Below, one piece after another: positions 12,727-22,811 of a stretch of 64,000 nucleotides of DNA; position 1 is the first letter of the stretch; every line of letters starts with the position of its first letter. The stretch covers positions 5,094,001-5,158,000 of the forward strand of contig OY986969.1 of the NCBI GenBank assembly GCA_963920575.1. The letters are read 5' to 3'. This DNA comes from Narthecium ossifragum (lineage: Eukaryota > Streptophyta > Magnoliopsida > Dioscoreales > Nartheciaceae). The notes beneath the pieces were generated by a model, which worked only from the letters and a program-made list of their open reading frames with translations, was not told where the DNA came from and did not search any database. The translations under genes were made by a program, and so were the position numbers.

Positions 12727-12926
12727 NNNNNNNNNNNNNNNNNNNNNNNNNNNNNNNNNNNNNNNNNNNNNNNNNNNNNNNNNNNNNNNNNNNNNNNNNN
12801 NNNNNNNNNNNNNNNNNNNNNNNNNNNNNNNNNNNNNNNNNNNNNNNNNNNNNNNNNNNNNNNNNNNNNNNNNNNNNNNNNNNNNNNNNNNNNNNNNNNN
12901 NNNNNNNNNNNNNNNNNNNNNNNNNN
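12727..12926. other. Assembly gap of 200 N
   Basis: Exactly 200 undetermined bases. The round number suggests a placeholder, so the true distance is unknown. Open frames that cross it are meaningless. Confidence 0.99.
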
Positions 12927-13470
12927 AGTCTTTCGTTGTTGAGCTTCCATGTTTGTTGGTGATTTCGACCGAAATGGTTGCCTAAGGTTTGGGGTTTTTT
13001 TCTGTTTTGTTGGGAATGGGAAATTTGGGGATCCTTGGCTTCCCTTTTGTGTTTGTGTTTTTGCTGCATCTTGGGTAGATTTGCTGCATTTTGGTTTGAG
13101 CATGTGTTTTTGGTTCGTGAGCTTATGTTTGAGCATGGATTTGCTATTTTTTGTTCTTACATATTAGAATCAATATGTGCATAGTCGTCATCCCATCTCC
13201 TTTTCTTTTATTAGAAAATGGTGAGAAACAATTCAGTCTCACTATGACAGAATATTATTATCATTATATCAATTGCATTGTATTTTTGTCAAATTGATCT
13301 GTAACTCTGTGTTAGAGTATGGATGCTATTTTTTGTTCTTTAGACTGCCCAAAGAGCCTTCCTATTTTACTAGTCTGGACATTACATGATTTCATGAAGT
13401 GTTTTCTCTCTCGTAATGAGTTTTTAAGTCCCTTGCTATACTTCCACTCAAACAACTTTTCATTATCCAG

Positions 13471-13723
13471 GTATCTACATGAGGTGTGCTCTCCATCCAT
13501 TATTCACAAAAACATAAAGTCAGCTAACATCTTGCTGGATGATGAACTCAATCCGTACCTATCAGATTGTGGCTTCTCAATTTTTTATCAAGTGTTAGAA
13601 ATATGTTTCTCAAACTAGTAGTATGGAATTCAAATTTAAATGACTTTACTAACGTTTGCATTCTTTCAGACTGCAAATGAAAATCTGGCTGTAGGATATA
13701 ATGCTCCACCCTCGAGCTTAAAG
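13471..13723 (+). pseudogene. Receptor-like kinase fragment, STRUBBELIG-family type
   Basis: Two exon-like pieces remain. The first (13471-about 13591) encodes the catalytic-loop region [20 protein letters not shown] followed by [16 protein letters not shown]. The second (about 13670-13723) encodes an activation-segment piece around AVGYNAPPSSLK. The usual HRD is HKN and the DFG is DCG. Such atypical motifs are known in the STRUBBELIG receptor family, whose kinases are considered inactive. Acceptors (TTATCCAG and TTCTTTCAG) and donors are in the right places, but N-lobe, C-lobe and extracellular domains are all missing. The second piece runs into the inverted segment of the surrounding element, so it was probably captured or truncated there. 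Confidence 0.7.
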
Positions 13724-14183
13724 GTACGAGCTTTCATTGTTGAGTCTTTCGTTGTTGAGCTTCCATGTTAATTCAAGTTTATTATCAAGTTGAATGCATG
13801 GATATTAATTCTTGGATATTCATTTCCCTAACTGATGCATTGTTTATCAAGTTTATTATTCCCCCGACTCATGTTACTAATTCATTGGATGTATTAATTC
13901 CCACTTCTATGATGTTAATACCCACTTTATGTTATTAATTCATAGATGTATTAATTCCCACTTTTATGTTGTCAATTCCCACTTCTATGTTATTAATTCA
14001 TGGATATATATCAAGTTTATTATTCCCCCTGACTAATGCATTGTTAAAGTTGAATGCATGGATATTAATACATTCTCTATGCAATTTTGAATACATGGAT
14101 GTATATCAAGTTGAATAGAAGCATGTAACTTACATTATTAGTTCTTTCCACTATAACCGATGCATTGTTAATTCATTAAGGTA

Positions 14184-14543
14184 TTGGTGGCTAATGCATT
14201 GTTAATTAATTACCTTCTCTGTTTGCATGAACATGGTGGATGCCTCTTCTTTGAATGGGTTGATCCTGATTTGCCTGGATGGGGACGAAGGCTTGTTGAT
14301 GATCTGAGAGACCAGCTGAAAATAAAGGATGCCATGGTGGAGATGCAAACCATGAAGATTAGCATGAGCGAAAATGATAGGTTAATTGCTGATAAGGATA
14401 GGTTAATTGCCATGCTTGAGTTGCAAAAGCGGCAATCAAATGATAGGGATAAGGCATACTGGATTGGTATGCTACTGTCTTGGGTAATTGGGATTGCCCT
14501 TTGCCCTGTGATCAAATGGTGTCTCAAGTATAATGGGATGTAA
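14184..14543 (+). CDS. GRF-like zinc finger, coiled coil and membrane anchor (partial)
   Basis: The open frame contains GGCLFFEWVDPDL (about residues 18-30), which resembles the end of the GRF-type zinc-finger motif found in many small plant proteins. A charged coiled coil follows (about residues 40-90), with the near-repeat NDRLIADKDRLIAMLELQ. A C-terminal hydrophobic helix (WIGMLLSWVIGIALCPVI) is followed by a short tail. That order is typical of a plant family of unknown role. The first cysteines of the finger are not visible, so an upstream exon is missing or the copy is truncated. It lies inside the composite element and may be captured or dead. The ATG at 14184 is only the first in frame. 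Confidence 0.45.
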   Translation: MVANALLINYLLCLHEHGGCLFFEWVDPDLPGWGRRLVDDLRDQLKIKDAMVEMQTMKISMSENDRLIADKDRLIAMLELQKRQSNDRDKAYWIGMLLSWVIGIALCPVIKWCLKYNGM

Positions 14544-14991
14544 TTTGCCCTGTGATGTAATTTGTTCAGTCATGTAACTGAATTATAAATACACTAGTAA
14601 CTGGGATCTTATATAATCTGAATTGTGAAATGTGAATTGTGAATTGTGAATGCACTAGTGTTGAATGAGAGTAATCTGTTAGCATGCAATGATGTACTCA
14701 TAATATTCTTAATTTTTTTCAATGGGATGTAATTTACACAGCATTACAAAACTTGATGTGGCCTGGTGATTCATATACACAGCAAACCTATAGACATTGT
14801 TAGATTTCAACTTGGTGATTCATATACACAGCAAGCATTACACAACATTACACAAAGTTCTTATGCAGTTCATGTTGCTGTAAGGACAAGGAAGTTTTCA
14901 ACCTGTACAAACAATCTAAAAGAAAAAAGTTACAAAACTTGGCAGTGGCTTGATCTTGACAGTGAAAACTTGACAGTGACTCTTCTATGTT

Positions 14992-15541
14992 GAGCGTGTT
15001 TGGTTGGTTTGAATCGGAGCTGGAGTCATTTCAAATAAGTGACTCCAACAACTTCTGTTGTTTGGTGGTGTTGAAGTGAGATTGAAGTCACTTCAAGCCA
15101 CTTCACCCTCAAGGAAAATTTAACTTCCACTTCTGAATTTGACTTCGGGCGATTTTGGCCCGAAGTCGTTGAAGTGGCTCGCTGGGAAGTGGCAAATAAT
15201 ATTAATAATATCATACTGTAATAAAATATTAATATAAATGGTCCCACATGTCACGTGTCATCTCGTGATTGGTCCACATCATCCAAAATAGTATTATTTT
15301 AATATTTTAATTTAAAAATTATTTAAATATTAATAATTTAATATTTCAATATTATTTAAATATTTTAATTATTAAAATAAAAATATTAAATTATAAAAAA
15401 TCCCTAAAATTGCCCACAGTTTGGGGTGATCATATCTCCATTTCAAGCACCAACCAAACACCAGAACTCAGAAAATCGCATAAAGTCACTCCCCATAAAG
15501 TCACTCCACTTCAGCTCACTTCTCAGCAACTAAACGTGCCC
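14992..15541. mobile_element. MITE of about 550 bp
   Basis: The left end GAGCGTGTTTGGTTG and right end CAACTAAACGTGCCC are imperfect inverted repeats, and GTT lies just outside both (14989-14991 and 15542-15544). Subterminal parts are also inverted (AAGTCACTTC-type motifs near both ends), and the middle is very AT-rich. No coding capacity. Confidence 0.65.
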
Positions 15542-16530
15542 GTTACAAAACAGTTCATGTTACTGGACTCTTGATCTTCTGATAAGAAGCAGTTCAAGGT
15601 TGGATCTGTATAAAACAAAAAGAATAGAGAAAAGAGAAGGTTAATGCAGAAATTGCAGATTATTTTCTAAAGGGAGATGTAGTTTCATGCGACTATAAAA
15701 AGAACTGCTTGTTGGCTACAAAAATATAGACTCTGACGTTGGAACATACATTATACTATCTGTCTAGGTTATAAGCTTTCCTATATTTGATGTTCTTCGC
15801 TCCTAAATGCAATGTCAATTAGAGAGTCAACAACATCTCTAGCCAAAAAGATTAAAAGAACATGTAGATGGGGAACCTTAAAATCATCAAAGAGAATAGA
15901 CTCAATCAATCAGCATAGTAAAAGAGCTCCTTTGTATGTAATTAGCCACAACCAAGCTCATTATGCAGCGTTAACTCAATTTGCAATGAATAAATTCAAA
16001 AACTTAGAGATGAAAAATACCGTAGATGCACCAAACAGATTCTTGACTGCTCCTTCATTGGACAGAAGTTGTTCTTCAACACGCTTGGTTATTTCCTGAA
16101 GCTGTTACATTCAGCACCAGCTGACTCTCCAATCTACGGTAAGAAGATGATAGAGAAAACTAATTGACACCTGATGAGGTAAAAAGACAAAAGAATGGAC
16201 TTAAATGGCATAACAAGTATAAAATGTGCTAACGAGGAAAATGTTGTAAGATATGGATATGTGAAGGATCACAAAAGAATCTCCACAAAAAAATAGAAAT
16301 ATAAATCGGGACCAGTGATTATAGAATGTTAGCAGAGGGATTTGAAATGCTTACGAAACTTTGGCAGTGCTATCTGACTGGGTGGAAGCAACCAGCATTG
16401 ATCCATCCTTTTTTCTTGAAGTAATCATTTTGAATGAGCACATAAATTAGGATTTAAACTTAATAAAGAACAACGCCAATAACAGTCTAGCACTAATATC
16501 AAACTATCGAGAAATTGTTAAATATAACTG
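15542..16530. other. Non-coding stretch inside the composite element
   Basis: AT-rich, no recognisable gene or repeat. A short open frame at 15812-16099 has no recognisable motif. Confidence 0.5.
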
Positions 16531-16719
16531 GTGTCAAACAAAGAGTTCATAGGGGAAGCCAAGGACAAGAGGGAAGCCAAGGATCCCCAAATTTCCCATT
16601 CCCAACAAAACAGAAAAAACCCTAAACCTATGGCAACCATTTCGGTCGAAATCACCAACAAACATGGAAGCTCAACAACGAAAGACTCAACAATGAAAAC
16701 TCGTACCTTTAAGCTCGAG

Positions 16720-16917
16720 GGTGGAGAGACCTTCCGGGATGAGGCGAGGAAGGGAGACGAGGCGTTATCGGGGCGAGGAGATGGGAGGACGGGGAGACGC
16801 GTTGTCGTAGGGGAGAGAGGTGGAGAGACCTTCCGGGACGAGGTGAGGAAGGGAGACGAGGTGTCGTCGGGGCGAGGAGATGAGAGGATGGGGCGAGGCG
16901 TCGTCGTAGGGGAGAGA
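16720..16917 (+). repeat. Tandem repeat, two 99-bp units
   Basis: Units 16720-16818 and 16819-16917 both begin GGTGGAGAGACCTTCCGGGA and continue with GACGAGG-rich sequence ending in TCGTAGGGGAGAGA. A third, partial unit follows to about 16990. Divergence is low. Open frames that cross it, in both orientations, are produced by the repeat. Confidence 0.8.
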
Positions 16918-17148
16918 GGTGGGCACGAAGAGGTAGGTCGCGATCATCGTCAGGGCGAGGAGATGGGAGGCATCGTCATCGGGGAGAGAGGTGGCGCTAG
17001 AACATGCACGGGAGAGAGGGTGGCGATCGTCGAGAGAGAGAGGTGGTGCTAGGGCACAAAGCGGGAGGGGGAGTTAGTGGCTGATTGTGATCCTGGCCGA
17101 GGATCATAATTCCCTTAGGAAAATTTCCCTATATATATATATATATAG

Positions 17149-18960
17149 AACAATGAGAGTTACCTTCCACTTACTGATCAAATACTTAATCTTCACTTTC
17201 CTGACACAACCAAGTACTGAAAACTAGAATCCCCCTTTCTTAGAAGTTGCTTGAGCCTTCAGGTTGGTTGGTTGCAGGAAAGCGGAGAAGGAAATTGACA
17301 ATGTAAAAAACTTTTCTGCTTCCTTTAATATCCTATAATTCATTCACGTACACAAGCCAAAAGAAGCTAAAAGGAAGGATACGAACCACTATCACAATTA
17401 TTAGATATCAAAACAACCATAATTCTGAGATGGGTTTCACTTGACACTTAAAACTTGGGAAAACCTTTATTTACAGTAAAAACAGGCCAAATATGGCCCT
17501 GGAAAAGAAGTAACAATCTTTAGGACAGTAAATTACACTGAAAGTAAAGCGTTGAAGTATTTGTCCTGAGAATATTTTGCGACTTTGACAGCCTTCCTTT
17601 AGACTCGATTGGGGGCTTCATCAGTATGGAAAAGACTACACTTCTGATGAACATATTTATGACAAGAAATACAAATTAGATCAAGATGACCGATAGAGGC
17701 AGAAATCTCATGATCTTAAACATACTATGATTCCATATGCATCAAATGTAAGCCTCAAGAATACAAGCTTGGCATTAATACCTTTAGGCAGCAGCTGTCT
17801 TGGCATAACCCCAACAAAGCTTTTGGTAAGTGACGGACGTCAGACGATACCAGTAGCAACAGTTGCAAATGCAAAAACCACATTCAAATCTTAATATTCG
17901 AGGATCCCAAAGAAGGCCTTCTTGCAGCTGTTTATTGGTGGGGATAAGCAGCTGAGGCACCAAAGCCTCACCTTTAGTCAGCAGAATACAGAACGCCTGG
18001 AGGACAACTTCCATTGCTTCATGAAGGACCTCATGACACAAGCTGTAAAGGCATTCAGCCCCCTCCATTCCCAATTAAATCTCTGCAAAGGACTGTAAAC
18101 TTTATATGCTGCTACAGATATCCCATATATCATGAGTTGAACTGAGACACAACTTTTGGGGGGGAAAAGGCATTCTCTCTGGAAAATCAAAAGAACAAGA
18201 TAATACATTTCCTACATGTACTCGCACATGCAAAAGCTGCATGGTGCCGCACACACGCACACCAAAAAAGTGCCCAAATATGCACATAGTTCTGTTTGTA
18301 CATGTGCATGCACGCACTCATACACAGCATGTACACATACAAAATGATTCCATGTCAACTATGTTTTTCAATTAAACAATTCTGGCCAGTCATAAAAACA
18401 AATACATCTGCAACAACATAACCTGAGTAATTAAGGAGACCCAACTCTGTAGAGATAGTTTGACTATCCAAATTAAGCACATGGTAAAACTTACATACAA
18501 GACACATGCGCACACATGCATATGTGCATGTGCATGACTCTATCTTCCTCTCTACTTGTGTGTATGTTGTGCTCACATGTGCATGCCAATGGATAGACCA
18601 GAATGATCCCAATCTGAAAGATAAGACTTGTTTAGAGGCTCGAAACCCTGAGCCCGGCCCTTAAATCAAGTCCATGTCAATTTTAGCCAGCTAGCACTTG
18701 AGGCAGTACCAATTTTAGGCCCATCTGAGTCCAAAAGTTGAAAGATGCAAAGGTGGAGATGGAGCTGCCTATTCAAGCCTAGGTCATGGTCATGCCTTGC
18801 ATGAAGGCATCAATGTTGGAATCTGGCTGGTGCTCTCAGGCACGCACCAAGCCCAGGTGTACATCAAAGTACTAAGAATTATGTGCTTCAAAAGTGGCAT
18901 ATCTTAGAATTCGCCATCTAAACCATTTTCCATAATGGCTCTACTCTGACTATGCTATTT
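17149..18960. other. No supported gene; possible coding remnants
   Basis: On the - strand around 18090-17780 and 18500-18355 there are short stretches with splice-like borders and coding-like composition, but stops interrupt the joined frames and I recognise no family. They could be decayed exons or chance. Confidence 0.3.
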
Positions 18961-19158
18961 TGATGCGGGAGTAAGTCGATAATTGGAAGGATTTGAATTT
19001 GAATTTGAATTTGAATTCAAAATTGAATTCGAATCTGAATTTGAGTTTGAAGTTGAATACACATTTGAATTTAAATTCAAATTCCACTTCGAAATCAAAT
19101 TCAAATCCAATCAAATTCGATGTCAAATCCTTCCAACTATTGACTTGCTCCAGAATCA
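18961..19158. mobile_element. Palindromic MITE with GAATTT repeats
   Basis: The left end TGATGCGGGAGTAAGTCGAT and the inverse of the right end pair almost throughout. The arms consist of repeated GAATTT on the left and AAATTC on the right. The nearly 200-bp palindrome would fold into one hairpin. No coding capacity. Confidence 0.7.
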
Positions 19159-19712
19159 TATTCTCATTTGTAACTCATCAAAGTAACCATCAGTTAACCT
19201 CCTATCCTAGCACCTCGGTTTCTGATAAAAGTGTAGGATTGACTAATTATCATGGCAAACCCATTCTTGGTGCATGATAGCAAGCAAATACAATTCCCAC
19301 ACCCTGGATCACTATGCATTGTGGCATTTAAGTTTTGTTGTTCCTCCCTTTAATTCCGTCTTTGGCTTCTAAGAAACACCTATGTTATATTTCAATTTTG
19401 TCATTTCTAGCCAAGTTAACAAATAATGTCGACCAAAATAAAAAAGTATAGAAGATTTTTATGTGACTGATTCATGTAACAAAACAGCACTGGACTTCAC
19501 GTTACCCTTATCATTGTGTTATTTTAGTCTCGGTGAACAATGATTAGCTAAAATATGAAGGCGAATTAGATTGCCATGGAGCTTCTACTTTAAGGCGAAA
19601 ACAATCCAAATTTCACTTTACACCAACATCTCATTGTTATAGATATAGCAATTATATAGTAACTTACCGAGGTGAGATGAACACATCTTAAATCATTGTG
19701 CTCGCCTATCTG

Positions 19713-22698
19713 CTATCTGCTATCTTTCAAGCAAGGTTGTCCTTTGCTAGCTTCCTGTTTGATGTCAACCACACTCTGCCCAAGACAAGGAAAAGCTTAA
19801 AGGTGAAACGTCTGAAATAGTTGTGTTAGGTAAACCAGATGATCAAATGTTTAAGCAAAGCTATGTTCGCAGAAACTCTTTTGGGGAACTTTGGGTGGTG
19901 AACATCTCATTACAAGAAAACTATTGCCAAGTTGGAAAGAAAATAATACATGACTAGAGTAAAGAAAATCAAGTAGACATTTTGAATAGCATTAGCATAT
20001 TTTAATATGGCATTATTGTATTAGGATGAACTGCATTACAAACGAGAAAAAGTTCCTACAGCCGAGTAAAGAACCAGAACAAGGAAAATAAAGCTAAGAT
20101 ACTTCAATTTTGGTTTTAAAACAACAGGGAGGCAAGAGCAATGACAATTCAGTTTTGGTCTTAAAATGACAGGGGAGCAAGATTATGTCCTATCAACTCA
20201 TAGAGCAAGAGTTCAGTAGGTGACTGTTTCACTTATTGTCCACAGTTTCCATTACCCACATTTCACATTGACCATTAGTTGTAACTAGTTTTCTTCCAAG
20301 TTCCACTTGTAATCTACCAAGTACATGTAAACAAGAAAGAAAAGCAATGTGTAGTCCTCAAGATGGTGGAGGCCCAACTTTCACAGCCCTAAAAAATAAA
20401 TTGCATTTATAATCCCATATCCAGCTGCTCCTTGTGAGAAGCATGTCGTTGACAAAAGCAGAAAAGATTGTTCACTTTGCAAACCAATTTATCAGAGAAA
20501 ACGTCTACACAATCATAACAATCAAGACTAATCCCAATCTAATTTGAGGTAGAGTTTGTGAATCCATTTTTGTTTAGCAGACTGCAATCAATCTCTCAAC
20601 TAGCTGAATGGATCAAACAAAAAACCCAAAACGTGATCATATAGCATGATATCTTAATTAAACAATTCCATCAGGTGTCATATCTATTCCTATTAAATGA
20701 TTTCATTCTACCAATAAAACCTTATCTTCCAGATTAAAGCAATAACTGTCAAGCCACAAGCCTTATCCTAACTATACGGACTCACCTGCACCAATTATTT
20801 ATATCAAGGTTGAACAGGCTGCATTTAAGCCAACATTCAAGGTTACTTTAGCAGTATGAACAAAAATATGTCACATATGACATAAACATGGAAACTAAAT
20901 GTCAAAGTAGAAAAATTATCTATATTTGTTGTCAAAAGATAAATTTGGTATTGACCTTGGTTAGATCGAACATAACAGTAAGTCGTCTAGATTTTAGTGC
21001 ATTTTTTTATGATCATCCATTAACCCAATGCTTTACATGAATTCGCTCTCTGAAACTTTATTAAAAACCCAACATTCAAGGTTACTTTAGCAGTATGAAA
21101 AAAAATGTCACATGTGACATAAACATGGAAACCAAATGTGAAAGTAGAAAAATTATCTATATTTGTTGTCAAGAGATAAATTTGGTATTGACCTTGGTTA
21201 GATCGAACATAACAGGCTAAAATAAGTCACCTAGATTTTAGTGCACTTTTGATGATCACCCACTCACCCAATGCTTTACATGAATTCGCTCTCTGAAACT
21301 TTATTAAAAACCCAACCACCAAGGAATGCTTATGTCCTCCATGAATAATTGGCATACCTTATTAAAATTGATAAAATTTCACATTGTCCTATATATATAT
21401 ACTAGTGAATGCTCGTGCCTACAACACCGACACTAATGTAATGCAGCACAAAATATTTAGAGTTTCTTTAAAAAAAATTTGATAGAACCTCCTGTGGCCA
21501 ATGCCGCTGGTATGATTTAAAAAAAATAAAAGAAAAAACCATAATCACGCTTAGCTAAAGTTATGATTAGTTGAAACCATAATCTTCTTTGATTGCCACC
21601 GCTTGATTAAAATTCTCCATGATTGGATTAAAAATCCTAAAAACCTTAATCTTCTTTCATTATCTTCAAAACCGTATTCACCATTGATTTTGAACCGTTG
21701 AATTGAAACTTGTCTTATTGCCCACCATTAGATTGAAGAGGTCTGGTTATATTTAGGCACTAAACTCTATACTAAGCTACAAATTCCAAAAAAAAGAAAG
21801 AAAAAAAAAACAGCTCCAACCCAGCCAACCACTCTGTCCAAATTGCTCAAACTCGAGTCTAGTTCGATAACAGCTCGCTCGAAATCAGCTTGAGATCGAT
21901 AACGGCTTGTTCGATGCCAACTCGATTTATATTGAGCTGATAATGAGCAAGGGTTGGCTCGATCAATATCTGCTCGATCAACTTGATTTATTTATCGGCT
22001 CTATATAAATAAGAAAAAAAGGTACATATTTTATATATTCATCTATTTATATTTTCCCCTAAATTTTCTACATAACTGAGTTCTTAGTCATTGATATATA
22101 GATTAACGACCAATATCTCTTACTAATTCTAGTATAAAAATCTAAACTAAGATATTAGTCGTTGATTTTGAGATCATGACCAACCAAGATCTATTATTAC
22201 TCCTACGGTAATTAACTAAAGCTGTAATCTCAGCCATTGATCTTTAGATCAACGACACATGATCTCTCCCCGATCCTCCTATAAATAACAAAATGGCAAG
22301 AGGCTTTAGGTTTTCACCCACAGTCGCCTCTCCCTCAACTCCCGATCTCTCTCCCTCCCCCGTTGATGTTGCGGTTGCCTCTCCCGCTGACGCCATCCAG
22401 TCCTTATCACCGGTCCCGATCGCTCGCCGGCACCGCCTCCTACTCCGCCCGGAATCCCCCTTCGTCCCCATGCGCGCTGCCGGTTTGGGGGAGGGGGGTG
22501 GGTGGGTTTCGTCCTCTTGAAGGAGTGGAGGAGAGGAGATTTGGGGAAGGGGAGGAGGAGAGGAGGGGGGGTGCTGGAGCTACAGGGAGGGAGAGTCGTC
22601 GACGGCACACAAACACACTCTCTCTGTCTCTCTCGTTGCCGACAGACACGATGGCGATGGATGAGGTTGGAGGCGGCCCAGGAGCTAGCGGATGAGGC

Positions 22699-22734
<36 letters not shown>

Positions 22735-22774
22735 TAGCTGGTATTAGGTATGGGGGAGATGGGATGAGTAGTCG

Positions 22775-22811
<37 letters not shown>

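Larger units (their letters stand above)
12927..17115. mobile_element. Composite element with inverted segments and captured gene pieces
   Basis: 12927-13050 is the reverse complement of about 16560-16687, and 13703-13769 is the reverse complement of 16661-16727. On the right side the two parts are contiguous; on the left they are separate. Between the arms lie a receptor-kinase fragment, a GRF-like exon and an inserted MITE. The right arm continues into a GAGG-rich tandem repeat and ends near a TA run at 17131-17148. This layout suggests a gene-capturing transposon (Pack-type or hAT-like) or a rearranged inverted duplication. Its true left end is hidden by the gap, and no transposase was recognised. 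Confidence 0.5.

Noticed and set aside
12608..13136. Open frames spanning the N run
   Set aside because: They cross 200 undetermined bases.
16531..17052. Gly/Arg/Glu-rich protein
   Set aside because: Mostly the translation of a 99-bp tandem repeat; its N-terminal part is the antisense of duplicated sequence at 12927-13050.
17784..18612. Further exons or a separate - strand gene
   Set aside because: Some stretches look coding and have splice-like borders, but joined frames contain stops and I recognise no domain.
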